64,000 nt of DNA from Bagarius yarrelli (GCA_005784505.1 VCAZ01000049.1:1231001-1295000); one strand, 5' to 3'; positions 1 through 12,553 are shown, numbered from the stretch's first letter. A program made the numbers and translations. Notes: generated by a model from the sequence alone, not told the origin.

Positions 1-2300
1 AACAGATGTTGGTTGAGACGGCGTGATTATGGCAGTGGCTGTGGCAGAACAGGGACGTGGCGGGACGGTGCACACTGAGCGCAGGATTGGAGGATGGATG
101 CTGTTAATTACACGCCTTCCCAAAGGAGGAAGATGACATGAGTCCGCCACTCGGCACATTCGCAGGGGTATAATTAAAGCTCCAGTAACAGTTGTTAATA
201 GGCCAGAAGATAGAAGTGTTAGCACAAGGAGGGGGATGTTGTTAGAGGAGGGGGAATATTCGTCCCTCTCCGCTGTCTGCTTTCTTCTCTGCCAGGACCT
301 TCCCGAAAGGCATTGGAAACATTCAGAGAAAATTTTAATGGGCTGGACTAGGGGAAGGACATATTTGAGTATTTGAGTGGTAACATTGGGACACTGGGGA
401 TGAAAACAAGAGGTGGTCCTGTAGGACTTGTACTATTAGAATGACCTTGGTGGTATAACTATGTTCTAACTGCATGCCGACTTGGCCTTTTAAACTGTAA
501 CATAAAATCAAACTTAGCATCTTTATATTTATTTAAAAAAAAATTTGAGTTGGTGTAATGGTATCTATAGAGCAATATAGCTTTAGACACATAACAATTC
601 AACAATTCCAAAGCGAATTTTGTCTCCAACATGTAGCACTAAGTGCAGTTTTTTCTAGCCAGGGTGACAGGCACTTTCTTGTCCTTCTCATCATCTAGTG
701 ATGGAGAGTGCCCATGGGCAGCGTTTTTTTTTAAAAGCCCCCCACACAGCTTCCTGTGTCAGCACACATCACAGCAGCCTTTTAGCAGCACAAAGCCCTC
801 CGACATCCCCTCAAGCACATCCTGATTCTCTCTTTGTGTTACTGGTATTATCGGAAAATGCACATGTCTGACTCTCAAACTCCTCTCACCCACCTTATGC
901 ATTTTTCTGGGCGAACACATGAAGGATAAGTAAAAATTCCCAGACCACAAAAGAAGCTGTTGGCAGGATTTTTTAATAGTTTCGAGGGCACCAGGAGTGT
1001 GTGCTCTGTTCCCCTCATTAACACTTACATCTGCTTGAATGATTTCCAAAACTGACTACATTTTTGCACAAGTAGCTGGTGCAAAAAAAGAATCAAAGTG
1101 GAGCCTAGGCAGTCTTTTGGAACTTACAAGTGAGCATGATGGGTTGATCAGGTTGCCCGCACAAAATGTCATTAGGATCCATGGCAAACTGTTGGGAAAA
1201 GGGCAAAGCAGATCCCGGCTGGCTGTAAGTGTGGGGTATGTCACATTGGCCTTCTAATTACTGCTGGAGTCGTTACAGTGTGCAGTGAGACGAAGAGACT
1301 GAGCACTATCACAGCAGAGATAATGTCTAACTTTGCCACTCAGTCCTGCCTTCCACTGCAGAGGGGAGTCCCACTGAGAATTACCCATGCTGAGTGTGAC
1401 ACTGAATACCCACCCAGATAAATGGAGGGGTTTTGGCAGGACATATTTTTAGCATTAACTCACTGACCCAAAAAATGATGTCCACAAAAATGAGATCCCT
1501 CTGGATATTTAGGGGAAAGTGATTGTTTCCTTGTATCCCCTTCTTGCAGTGTTTATCACAGAAACAATTTACAATCTGTCAGTGACTCTATTTCAGTTTT
1601 ATAAAGACTGGGCAGTTTCTCAGGGTAGATTTGACTTTGCTCCATGCAACTGAAATGAGGGCTGAGCTTTACTGTTTTAGCTGTGATCTTTTATTGTCAT
1701 CCATTACTTTCCACTCAGCTCAAGACGGTCACTGCGGGTCATATGAGCTTTACTCAGATGACCATCATAATGCTTAATTTAAAGGCTTTCCAATCACTAT
1801 TTATCACCCTTAATTCCTGGGAAAGCTTCTTTTATCTTCATCTTATTCAAGCATTTTCTTGGTAAAGATGAGAGCTGCTAAGAATTCATCGTTTTTCATT
1901 AAAAAATTTATTGATTTTTTTTTTAATGTGGAGCATTAAAGTTTCTTCTTCTGTTGTACCTTCTTGTGTTGTTTTTTTATTTTTATTTTTTCATGACTTA
2001 TTTACTTATTTCTTGAAGCAGCGTTATTTATATTTGATGAAGAGGAAAGAGAGTTTTCCCAGGTTCTTACCAACAGTGAAGGGTAGAAAGTACTGGACCT
2101 AATAACCTTTCATCGGCATGAGAGGGAATGCAGGTCCAGATTGCAATGAACTCGTGAGATGGAGCAGTCAATAGGCCGGCAACAAAACAGAAACATACCT
2201 GTATTGTTTTTTTCTCAAAGGATCAGCAGGAGCAGACAGCTACAGACAAAGAAGTGTGCTTTGATAACGATAAAAAAACAGGTAAACTTTTATTCCAAAT
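1..2300. other. Unique non-coding sequence, no gene seen
   Basis: No recognisable exon, RNA gene or mobile element. All reading frames are under 100 codons and show no family motif. The first 240 bases are less homopolymer-rich and include a gttaattac-type homeodomain word near 105 and a tataattaaag word near 170, so a conserved element is possible there. Positions 1890-2000 are T-rich low complexity. Confidence 0.5.
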
Positions 2301-2301
2301 A

Positions 2302-2836
2302 CTCTATGTAGGCAAAAGTATTAGGACACCTGATCATTTACATTTACAGCATTTGGCAGATACCCTCATCCAGAGTGGCTTACATTTATCTTTTATACAG
2401 TATACAACTGAGCAATTGCGGGTTAAGGACCTTGCCTAGGGGGGCCAAGCAGTGGCAACTTGCTGGCTCTGGAAATCGAACCTCAAACTTTCAATTAGCA
2501 GTCCAACACCTTAACCACTCGCTACCATGTGATCACCACCTTAGTCTCCCTCTTACTCCGAAGTTTTTATTCCAGATGTTGGGGTGAAATTTTGTGGATT
2601 TGCTCACTGAGACACAAAATAGTATTAGTGAGATTACTGAGTCTCTGTGCTGAAGAGTCAAGTTCCTCAACACCAAACACAACACACCACATACTAATGG
2701 AGCTCAGGAGCTTTGTCATGCAGACATGGGCCTTCTAGTTCGAGTAAAAGGAAATTCTATTGTCATTGTAGACAATTCGGTGCCTCCGTCGTTCTGGAAA
2801 GCCCTAATCTTTCCCCTAACCTTTGGCCATATCGTG
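2302..2836 (-). mobile_element. Tc1/mariner-like transposon relic, interrupted by a SINE
   Basis: The left end resembles the cactatatgg...aaaagtattgggacacctg terminus that recurs in this window at 8256 and 41310. The right end reads cctttggccatatcgtg and is followed by TA at 2837-2838, as expected for a Tc1-type TA target. Body sequence after 2536 resembles the reverse complement of a fish Tc1 transposase gene (e.g. tagtattagtgag near 2621, atggagctcaggagctttgtcatgc-type sequence near 2697), so the transposase strand is minus. Much shorter than an intact element of about 1.3-1.6 kb and full of stops: a dead, internally deleted copy. The SINE at 2337-2529 sits inside it. Confidence 0.75.
2337..2529 (-). 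repeat. tRNA-derived SINE inserted in the Tc1 relic
   Basis: Reads 3' to 5' on the plus strand: tail catttacatttacagc, then the atttggcaga and gagtggcttacattt blocks shared by the other copies, then a degraded B box (ggaaatcgaacctc) and head block (gcagtccaacaccttaacc). Flanked by an exact 6-bp direct repeat TGATCA at 2331-2336 and 2530-2535, read as the target-site duplication. Essentially full length at about 190 bp. Confidence 0.8.
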
Positions 2837-2839
2837 TAT

Positions 2840-4714
2840 AATGTGGCTCTTATAGTCACTTCATACAAAACAGTTACCCAATTATAGTCACTCCAAACAC
2901 CATAGTCACCCAATTATGAACTAAACAAATGGCATTGATGGCATATCGGTGTATCAATTACTGCAGTGTTGATTGCTAAATATAAATAAGATCGAGTCCT
3001 GTTAAAACCTGTAGATATATTCCTTTTGACAAAATTCACATAAACTAATTTGACCTCTGTTTTGTTTGCACTAATTTGGTCAAATCAATACCAGATCCCT
3101 CCGCGAGCTGTCACACGTTGTTCAGTCAATAGGAATAATGATCAATAAGGGTTCTCTAATGCCTTGGATTTGACCTGAGGATCCATGCTGAATGAGGCTA
3201 ATCAGTTTACGTTGCAGGGGTGAGGTGTGAAGGGACCGAAGACGCCTTGCTGTTGTTACAGACAGCACGTTAAAGACAGAAGTCCCACAGGCTTTCTGGA
3301 GCTCCTGCATGAAGCCTTATTTGGGTGGTGGTGTTGGGGGACAGAGCCTGCTTAGTGCTGCAGGTTTCCTTATTCAAGGACAATGCCGCTATTCACAGTT
3401 ATTTACACTGAGCTCCAGGCTTGTTCTGACCCACTGATCCACTATAATGTGCCTACTTTTCTTTCTGCACACTGGTTAACAGTTTGATGTTTTATGTACC
3501 ATGTGGTGACTTATTCCTGAACCCTTCCATAGGCTACATATGTGTCCTTGAGTACTTGAGTATTTGCATTGCATGGTCAGCTCTGGAGCTAATAGATACT
3601 CTAGCTTCTATAACACTGTTATAAAATCAAATATAAAATGCAAACAAATAATGTGTTAAATGCTTTACCTTAACTGCAGACTTTGACCATTTCCTGTTAT
3701 AACACTTGGGGCGTACATGTGTTAAATCCCCCTGACACTAATCCCCATGAGAAAAAAAACAATGCCATTTAAACCCAAAAGAGACGGATGGTTGTTGACA
3801 GTGTATGTTGCTTAAACAAAATTCGGAACACGGCACGACTGAAGTTCTTGGGTATATTTGAGTATTAAATAATGCGTCATGTATTAAATTAATAAAAGAT
3901 AGTGCTTTAAAATTGTGCAGCATTCATGCAAACCATTCCAACCGCATTCGATGGAGACTCGTGTTATTTTTTCTCTGATTGGGTAACACTTCAGTTTGAT
4001 GGCGGAGGCAGCTTCAGATCCGTGTCCAGCTCCAAAAGTGAATGCTAAATGATTTATCAACTCAATTGCATTCAGCAAGTCGAACTTACCAAAAAATGCC
4101 AGTGTCAAAAGTGTGAAATTTAAGTTTTGAGAGCATTTATGCCTAAAAAAAAAATTACAGTCATTTACCATAAAAAAAAAAAAACGGTATAATTTTTTAC
4201 AAATACTGTTATAAAATTGTGGACGTATCACGAAGCATTATTTTTACATTAGGATGCTGTCTAAAGAACTGAAAGTTTATTGTATTGTAAACAACAATAC
4301 TAGAAACAAAATAAAACAGGAAGTGGTTAAAATCCTGCAGTGTTGATAATAAAGTCGTGAGTGCAATTAACACGAACTGTCCCCGCTGGGCATTACTCTC
4401 AACTGCTCAGTTATAGAAATTAAATAAATATAAGATGCAGCAGCGAAATGCCATAAATATAAATAACCGCATACTGTGTGTATAATACGGTAATAAGTGT
4501 TCCTTCTCTGTATGTGTAGATTTACATGTGTGATTTCTTCTCCAAGCTAACAAAGATGCCAGTGGATATCGGTAGGCTGTGTGAACCTGACCAGCAGAAA
4601 GTGTTTCAGAGACTCTTATGAAGATTGACAGCAGCCACTAAGTAGCAGTACATTTTAGCTCAAAACCTAGTCCCCTCTGCCAGGAGGTTGGGACATGGGA
4701 CAGGAGATAGAACT
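2840..4714. other. Unique AT-rich non-coding sequence
   Basis: No gene, RNA or clear repeat seen. The 115-codon minus frame at 3884-4231 overlaps A-rich low complexity near 4150-4190 and shows no motif, so it is not called. Nothing else stands out. Confidence 0.45.
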
Positions 4715-5035
4715 TTTAAAAATATAATAACATTTTATTTGTCACATACTTAATCATACGCAGTACAAAGTGCAGTAAAATGCTTTTTATGACTGTCCTT
4801 GTAATAAAAATAGAGACTGATGAAAAATAATAAATAAAACAAAATTGATGAATGTGAGGAAATGAATTGGAATTTGTTTTATATAAGTAAAAATTAGTTG
4901 TTCAGATAAAAAAACATAAAAACAGTAGTGTATGGAATATGAAGACATACTGAGTTAAATAAAATGAATATGAATCTGGCATAATAAAGTGCAACGTGCG
5001 GCAGTTTAAACTGAAATGGTTAAAGGAAACATCAT
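4715..5035. repeat. Probable old interspersed repeat (fish-wide type)
   Basis: Contains the phrase tttatttgtcacatac followed by agtacaaagtgcagtaaaatgctttt, then an A-rich aataaataaaa-type tract and aaagtgcaacgtgcggcag. I associate this sequence with a short repeat found in many fish genomes, but I cannot assign its family. Ends are approximate. Supported by resemblance only. Confidence 0.4.
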
Positions 5036-5184
5036 CCATGATAAACAGAGGTCATGTCAGTTATAAAGTGGCATCTCAGTGGTTAGGTCTTTGGTCTAAA
5101 GTAAGAAGAAGGCATCTACATGTACAAGGATGAAGTATATAAATTATAGAAATTTGTTTATGGACCAAAAAGGAAAATGATACT

Positions 5185-5875
5185 TTGGTCCTGGTTTGGT
5201 AACGTTCAAACTAGCATTTTTTACAGCATACCTGAAGATACAGAACCTAATCGCATGGTGATACGTTCACAACCTGATTGGTCGGCTTTTGTGGAGTATA
5301 TTTTGTGATGGAATTTACCATGCAATGTTGTGTAGCAGAGTATGTGAGTGAAGTGATGTGGCAAAAATTTACGCTTTGCACTCAAAGAATTTTATAATCG
5401 CTTTGCTCCCGGCTCCACTCCGGGTTTTAATTTTCCTGCCCTTCAGTGTGCATTTGTCACTCTATGTTCACCATAAAAAACTGTGTTCTGTCAGTGATGT
5501 TTAACTGTTTAGCAACATATAACTTCCTTCATCTTCTATGTAGTTCCATGACAGGCCGTTAATATAAGTTGAGATCTTGATGGTGGAGAAACTGCTCCAA
5601 AATCACGGCACTCTGTTCATTGTTTAATTCCTGTTTTTTGATCCCATTTGATGTTGCCTATATATTTTAATCAAACCGCAACAGAGTATATCTGGAAGCG
5701 AACCGAGACCCTTTTTTTAGCTGTCTCTGTCTGCTTGTTTGGTGCGCACCAGGGTTCGTATGGCAGCATTGATACTTACCAAATGGATTACACTAACAGA
5801 GCAATCACACCAGAGTTCATTTTAATCGAACCAAACATTACAAGTGTAAACACACCCTATGCTACCTCCAACCAA
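5185..5875. mobile_element. Putative non-autonomous DNA transposon, unclassified
   Basis: Runs from tggtcctggtttggtaacgt near 5187 to cgaaccaaacattacaagtg near 5828. The inner phrases tttggtgcgcaccagggttc and ccgagacccttttttag resemble a fish repeat whose ends carry 'accaaac' words. I could not fix terminal inverted repeats or a target duplication. It largely explains the 129-codon frame that starts at 5648, which I do not regard as a gene. Confidence 0.35.
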
Positions 5876-6126
5876 GATCTCTTCAACTGTTTTAGAGATT
5901 GCAGGGTGAGACTTTTTACCAATATGCCATTAACAACTTTAGAACCAAGGTTGGAAACATCTCCAATTAAATATGACAGCATTATTCCAGCCACACACAC
6001 ATTCCTAAACCTCTACTTAATGTGTCTATTGGATTAAAAAAAGGTAAAAAAATGAATCCGACCCTGCGATATGGACAGAAGAAATAAAGGATCTGTGTGG
6101 CAAATAAACCTAAGGGATGATAAAAA

Positions 6127-6175
6127 GAGACAGAGAGAGATAGCAAGAAAGAGAAAGAGAGAGAGAGAGAGAGAG
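6127..6175. repeat. (GA)n microsatellite
   Basis: Imperfect GA dinucleotide tract with AAGA interruptions, ending in an uninterrupted run of gagagagaga. Confidence 0.9.
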
Positions 6176-6179
6176 CAGT

Positions 6180-8250
6180 GACCTTTTCAAAGAGCTGGAT
6201 CTAAGGCCAAGGTAGACTTTATTTATAGAAGGTATTTATAGGAACGATTTTCCCGAGGTTAGGCTGAACGAGATGCCACTTCTCATTACCAGCAGGTTCC
6301 TGCGTGCACCTCATTTTACAGCTGGCTGAGCTCAGGGCAGGAGGAGCCAGAGCAGCTGGGCCTGGGTCACTAGCAAAATCTTGGAGGCCATTTCTTAACA
6401 CGGTGTATGTGTCAGACCTCTAGAGGTTTAAAACTCTGGGTTATAGGTCTCTCTCTTTGAAGAGTTGCCTGACTGTACATGTACAGCTCCTGGCTGAGCC
6501 CCAGCACGACAACTATTTCACCCTGGGCCAGTATTCATTGTCCTTCACATGCTCTAGGCTTACGTTATCTACCGTTGTTACTACTGACCGTGAAGGTGTG
6601 TAATCCGGCAACACATATACACACGGCGTGCTATTCTCTCAGTACCTCCCAGGCCCTGTGTGTTGCTTGATCACTGGAGCAAATAAGTCACCCTGGTAAA
6701 GCACCTCAGGCCCTTGCACAGGCCTTGCAGCCTCAGCATGGAGTCATCACAGCCCAGGGACACCGGGAGAGAATGTCAAATCAAAGACAAAGCCAGACTA
6801 AAGCTGCAGCTAAGTGCTAACAGCTCTGTAGTCATTCAAAGCCAGAAATACACAGCGCGGTTAAGAGCACTGAGTAGAACCAAAAGAAACTACAGAAATA
6901 AAGATGGATGGATGGATGGATGACTAGATGGACAAATAGATAGATCTCTAAATCTAAAAAAAAAGCTGTCCTCTATTATTTAACTAAGGCCATGACTGTT
7001 TTACCATATCACCATCTGCATGTATTCATCAGCAGGGCAAATTGACAGACAGGAAGATCACAGAGACGTCTAATTCCCCCAGCAGCATGGACATCTTTTA
7101 CATCCTGCTTTGAGTAGTTATCTCAATCTCACCGAAAGCATTGTTTTGCGAAGGGATTTTGGAACTTGGTTTAATGTTTCCAAGGTAGGTGTCAAACACG
7201 TATGTCTTTCCTTTCATAATTGCCATTTTTAGGAACCTGTATCATGCTAGATTTTTCCAATACATTGTCATGTGATCCTCTTAGCTCAGGTTGGATAAGA
7301 GAAGCACAAATTCAATACATTATATTCAATATATGTCTAGCCATTCGCTAATAATTTAGAAAGCTGTCATGTCAATTGGAAACACTACGACGAGTTTGGT
7401 ATCAATTGCATTTTGCTGACTGAGCGTGCTCACCTGTCAGATGAGACCCTATTAACTGAGAGAACTGACAGTGCAGAGATAGAAGGTGAGGGCTACAAAA
7501 GTTTTGCAAATGTACCGGAAGTGGTCACAAGGGAACATCTGACCTTTCACAGGACAGAGACAGATCCAATCACCCAGCCTGCCTGTACCAGCAGGTCTAA
7601 ATGAGAGGAATAAGTCCTGTCTTCCATCAACATCCCACATGGGAACTACTGAATTACTAATGCAAGAGTTACATTAATAAAATTTGTTTCAGTCCTGTCC
7701 TGAGGCTGACTGCTCCGCTCTGTTTTGCGGTTGGCTCTGAGCCTGTATCCATCTTAGAGGTTTTGAAATATTACAGTAGAATTGTGGCTCAACTGTCTGT
7801 AGCAATTTCCCCCAGGTTTTCTACAATTTAATTCTATGGGAGAACATGTCCAAATCTTCCATAAGCACCAACCTCATTTTTATCATCTGCGAAGGCCCCA
7901 TCATCTCCTCAGCATGAGCGGTACAGCAGCTGTCAAAGCGGCCTGCTCTCAATCCTCATCATTAACTACTTGCTGGCTTCCTGATTGGCTCCTTTGTTCT
8001 CCAGTAAGGATTTAATTCCCTTCAGTCTGCAATGCTTAATGACATTACTGACAAACTTTTTTCCCCTGTTAATAAAATTCTTGGCAAACACACAGGATGT
8101 GATTCAGCTTGAAAATATAATGATATAATCAAGAAGTAAGCTGGGCTGAAATCAGAGATGTGTGTATTTAAAAATGTTGCACACGTGCATGTCACATACT
8201 ATCCGTAAAAACAACATGAATGCACATATCCACAGGGGTCACACTGCTGC
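6180..8250. other. Unique non-coding sequence with one candidate conserved block
   Basis: No exon or RNA gene recognised. A short (GATG)n run lies at 6904-6923. The block at 7860-8070 is described separately. Other reading frames in this stretch have no family features. Confidence 0.45.
7860..8070. promoter_or_regulatory. Candidate conserved non-coding element
   Basis: Moderate-GC, homopolymer-poor stretch with clustered transcription-factor-like words: an inverted CCAAT (attgg, 7984-7988), a SOX-like ctttgttc (7992-7999), and ggatttaattccc (8008-8020). This texture is typical of vertebrate regulatory elements in gene deserts, but the call is inference without alignment. Confidence 0.25.
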
Positions 8251-8255
8251 TATTA

Positions 8256-9062
8256 CACTATAAGGACGAAAGTATTAGGACACCTCCATATGTCACATCC
8301 ATATGTGTTTTTTTTGCACATACTTTTCCAGATTTAGTGTCATTTTTACTCTAGGAAGGTTTTTCACTGGATTTTGGTGTATGACTGTAAAATTTCCTTA
8401 TTCAGCCACAATAGTATTAGTGAGTTCAGGCACTGATGTTGGGTGAGAAGATGGTGTACCAGTTCATCTCAAAGCAGGACTGGCCATCTGGAAGATAAGG
8501 CATTTTTCCGCTGGGCTGGCATACTTTTTTTGGGCCGATACATCCCGTAGAGTTTTCTATCTGATCAGTCAATAAAACTCTTATCAGCTTATTCTTTTTC
8601 CTGCCTAATTAGTTGATGGCACTGGGGTCATTAATGTATTTGTCAAAAAAAGTCAGCGTAGGTAGATTTTTTTTTTTTCCAGACGGTTCGGCCCATGAGA
8701 CATTTCATGAGACAATCAGGGTAGGATCGTATGTAGTGGGCCGATCTGGGCCAAAATACCAGGGCCGATTTTTTGTCCCAGTTCATTCTTGTCTCAAATG
8801 CGTTCAGTAGGGTCCAGTAGGAGTCAGTGCTCTTTCACTCCATCCAGAACTTATTGGAGCTTTATTTGTGTACAGGGGCATTGTTATGCTGGAAATGTGT
8901 TTAGCTTTGCTACTTCCAGTAAAGAAATAATGTAATGCTACCATATACAAAGACATTCTAGACCGATTTGTGACTCAACAACGTGGTAACAGTTTCGGGA
9001 AGACATGCTAATGTGGGTGTGCTGGGTTGATAAGGTGTCCACAAACTTTTGGCTGGTTGGTG
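8256..9062 (-). mobile_element. Tc1/mariner-like relic with TA target, split by a hAT MITE
   Basis: Left terminus cactataaggacgaaag is preceded by TA (8254-8255). Right terminus ggtgtccacaaacttttgg ends just before TA (9063-9064). These match the Tc1-type ends elsewhere in the window. The inside resembles the reverse complement of a fish Tc1 transposase region (agccacaatagtattagtgag near 8405; ggggcattgttatgctgg near 8875), with no surviving frame. Without the MITE at 8475-8791 the element is about 490 bp, so it was already internally deleted. Confidence 0.85.
8475..8791. mobile_element. hAT-type MITE inserted in the Tc1 relic
   Basis: Starts caggactggccatctgg and ends gggccgattttttgtccc followed by agttcattcttg. 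The outer 17 bases are an imperfect inverted repeat (CAGGACTGGCC... against CAAGAATGAACTGGGAC in reverse complement). It is flanked by TCTCAAAG (8467-8474) and TCTCAAAT (8792-8799), a 7-of-8 direct repeat matching the 8-bp duplication typical of hAT elements. Removing the element and one duplication restores continuous Tc1-like sequence. Repeated 'gggccgat' words and a 317-bp length fit a non-autonomous family. No transposase. Confidence 0.8.
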
Positions 9063-9069
9063 TAGGTAT

Positions 9070-9600
9070 GTGTTTTCTCCATCAAACCTCCAAACCACCA
9101 GCACCACAAACTCCCTGCAGCACTGTTTCAGTCTGCTTGTCTGTCTGTCTATTCGTCTGTCTGTCTGACATCATGCACGCTCTGATCTCCCTGCACAGTG
9201 AAAAGAAATGACAGCTTCATTTTAGCCTGTCAAGCCCCTGAAAAGCATTTCCCCCCTCACACTGACAGCAATCTAGCATTTCCAAATTAGCAGAAACATT
9301 AACCTTTAGTGTGAGTCTAATGTGTTCTGAATGGAGTGTATTAACTTTTATTTGATAATGTCAGTTTTCTCTTTTGTTGTTGACATGAAAAACCTACAAC
9401 AATACACTGTTTTTCTTCCTTCTAATCTGTTTCAATATTTCATTTTAAAGACAAAATGCATTTAACTCATCAGCGGACTTATCGAGTTGCTCTAAAGCAT
9501 TTTCCTGTGTCTCTTCTCAATAAGTCATTATTGACCTCACCACATATTAAAGCAAAACACAGAAGTTTGCACTTTATAAATGTCATTCTAGAACACATGC
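9070..9600. other. Short unique stretch
   Basis: Nothing gene-like. A brief imperfect (TCTG)n run lies at 9136-9168. Confidence 0.4.
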
Positions 9601-9607
9601 TACACCA

Positions 9608-10379
9608 AAGGAGTGGAGAGAAGAGGAGAGGAGAGGAGTGGAGTGGAGAGGAGAGGAGAGAAGTGGGGAAGCCTGGAGAGAAGAAGAAATGAGTGAAGAA
9701 GAGAGAGGAAAAAGGGAGTGAAGAGGAGTAAAAAGAAGAGGAGTGTAGTGGAAAAGAGTGGAAAGGAGTGAAAAGGGTAGAGGAGGAGTAGAGCGGAGAA
9801 GAGTGGAGTGGAGTAAAGAGGAGTGAAGTGGAGAGGAGAAAAGAGGAGGGGAGTGGAGAAGAGTGGAAAGGAGTAGAGAGGAAAGGAGGGAAGAGGAGTG
9901 GAGTGGAAAGGAGAGGAGAGGAGGGGAGGGGAGTGAAGTGGAGAGGAGTGGAGGTAAGAACAGGGGAGGAGAGTGGAGAGGAAAAGAAGGAGTGGAGAGG
10001 AGAGGGAATGGAGAGGAAAGGGCAAGAGAGGAAAGAAGATAAGGGGAGAGGAGAGGAGTGGAGAGAAGGGGAGAGGAGTGGAGTGAGGAGGAGAGGAGAG
10101 GAGAGGAGAGAAGAGGAGAGGAGAGGAGAAAATATGAGAGGAGAGCAGAGGAGAGGAGAAAAGAGGAAAGATGATACAGGGAGAGGAGAGAAGTGGAGAG
10201 AAGGGGGAAGGATAGAAGAGGAGGGGAGAGGAGTGGAGTGGAGTGGAGAGGAGGGGAAAGATAGAAGGGGAGGGAAGAGGAGTGGACTGAAAAAAGAAGA
10301 GGAGACGAGAGGAAAGAAGAGAAGGGGAGAGGAGGGGAGTGAATGGGGGGAGAGAAGAGGAGAAGAGAAGAGAGGAAGT
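9608..10379. repeat. Polypurine GGAGA/GGAGT low-complexity array
   Basis: About 770 bases in which the plus strand is almost entirely A and G, with T at scattered gagtgg positions. Units of 5 bases (ggaga, ggagt) and their multiples drift without a fixed long period. Several long overlapping reading frames on both strands cross it only because stop codons are rare in such sequence. The complementary strand is polypyrimidine with partial mirror symmetry, a context that can adopt triplex DNA. Confidence 0.95.
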
Positions 10380-12553
10380 CTTGACACATATGTGCAAAGC
10401 AGCTTGTCATGTGAAACAGTTGCTTTAATATTTGCGGCTATTACGCTAATTAGGCAAAAGCACACAGATGGTGCTGTTTCACAAACTCTCAGACTGAGAA
10501 TCAAAATGTCATCACTGCCAACATTAGACATGTACGAAAAAAAACCCTGACAAATCTTTCCTCACTCCCATCAGTTTTACTTTTTCTTTCGGTTCTTAAA
10601 AAAAAAAAAAAAAAAAAAGAATCCAACATGAAAAGGCGGCATGTTGTTGATGAAAACGAGGGGTATTTAGCAGTGAAACAATGGTACTTGGGTACCATAT
10701 GCCGCTCTTTAAATGCTGTAAGACAGCTGCAAAAGCCAAGTGTTCCTGGAGATTGGCCAGGTCCCTGAAGAAGATTTCCACTCAGTTAAAAATGTTTCCA
10801 GCTATCAGGAAGAAGCCACTTTTCATAAACTCGCTTCCAGATGCAGGCCAGTTCTCCTCTGAAGAAGAGATTAGTGTCTGTGCTCCAGTCAAAGGAAACA
10901 GAGCACAAAAAAAACACACAGACACGGTAATATGGTTTTTTTTTAAAAAAGTATAAAATATATGCAATAATTTCTGAAAGGCTCTACAAGTTCAGATGAA
11001 GACTTTACTCGTTTAATCTTCATTAATCATAGCTTCAAGCGCACGGCTCGGCTCTTCTCTTTTCTTTGCTAAACTCTTTAATTCCTTCAGCTGGACAAAC
11101 CCTTCGATGATTATTGCGCTCTTCAGCAGGTTATTAGCTCCAGCCTTTACCAAACCTCGCCTGCTTTCAAGTCAACATGAAACAAAGTAGTCGTCAACAC
11201 TGCCGAAGATTTTTTTTTTTTTTTTAATATCAGCTTACGAAATATATACATACATAAACAGCTTAAAAAAAATTAGTAGGCAGATTATAAGTCTGCTCCT
11301 TTAACCAGAACTGTTTTAATAACCCAGCACTCGGTGAGGTCTGTACTGATTACACGTTGGGTGTTATTTGCTCTTTAAATCTGTCAGCAGTGCTGCTGGA
11401 GTGCTGCTGAAATATTAATATACAAGAACCCAAACTGGATCTTAAGTACTGATGGATAAATATTTTTCAACCTTTTTTTTCAACTCCTAATATGAGCTCA
11501 TACATGTTGTCAGAGATTTTCCAGAGAAGTGAGACATTTTCAATAAGTGTGTTTTGCCCGTGGTAGGGATTAGCAATAAGCTGGAAACTATTTGTGGATG
11601 TTAAACAGCAGACCTGGCCATGCCTGCAGGGCTTCAACTCACCTGCGTGTGTGTGTGTGTGTGTGTTTGCGCATGTATAATCCTTCTGTGCAACAGCCGC
11701 ATCGTCATGGTACGTAAATTTGTGGTTTATACCATGAGGCACTGCACATTAATAAGATGATAAGTTAATAGATGTGAACTCGCTGCCACAAATTGCCAGA
11801 GAAATTCCCTGGCAATAAGAACTGAGAAAATAATGCTTACAAAGTAATGGAGGATTAATGCTACTAATAAAACACAACACCACCTGGATTATCAGAGTAA
11901 TAATCCTATTTTAGCTCTCGGAAGATGTGTGAGCGTGCCTTTACCTGTCTCCCCACAGGCCTTTCAGTCGGGGCAGGTATTTTGTTTGTTGTCGAAATTC
12001 TTGCGGTGAGAAATTTGATAGTGTGGAAGCCTCGTTTAAAGACCTAAAAATGTTAGAAATACACATCTTTCAGCAGGAAACGTGATGGTTCAGAAATGCA
12101 GAATAGTTTTTATTAGTTTCCTTTGATGAAAAAGAAGTGCAATGTTGAAAAGATTGTGAACATTTTTAACTATACACAATGTTATTTATTGCCTAACCTA
12201 AAGCCGATAAAGAACACACATGGAATTAAATAATATCTATAGCTTCAGTGTATTATCTATTGTTTAAAATATTGTAGACATGAAAAAAGGAGGAAAAAAA
12301 GGAAATGTAAAGCAAGTTAATGCAGCTGTGTTGTACATTTAATGATTATAAGCATGATAAGCATGAGTCATAATTAATGGTGCTGTTTTTGTTATATTTT
12401 ACAAATCGAATGATCGTTTTATTAATTACAATAAATTACATTCCCTTTTCTGGATTGCTGACCTACTTTAAAAAAATGATAACATTTGTAAAATTGTACT
12501 GTTTTGTGCAAACTCTATAGTGTTAGAATATATGAAAAATGGTTGTACAGCTA

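Noticed and set aside
5648..6037. 129-codon plus-strand frame
   Set aside because: Its first two thirds lie in a probable repetitive element; no domain and no good start context.
8613..8810. 65-codon frame in the middle of the nested transposon
   Set aside because: Crosses the hAT MITE boundary into Tc1 sequence, so it cannot be an ancestral gene.
9479..10550. Long overlapping frames on both strands (up to 350 codons) made of Ser/Leu/Pro or Glu/Gly/Arg
   Set aside because: They follow the polypurine tract, where stop codons are rare in every frame. Three frames are open at once, which is diagnostic of low complexity.
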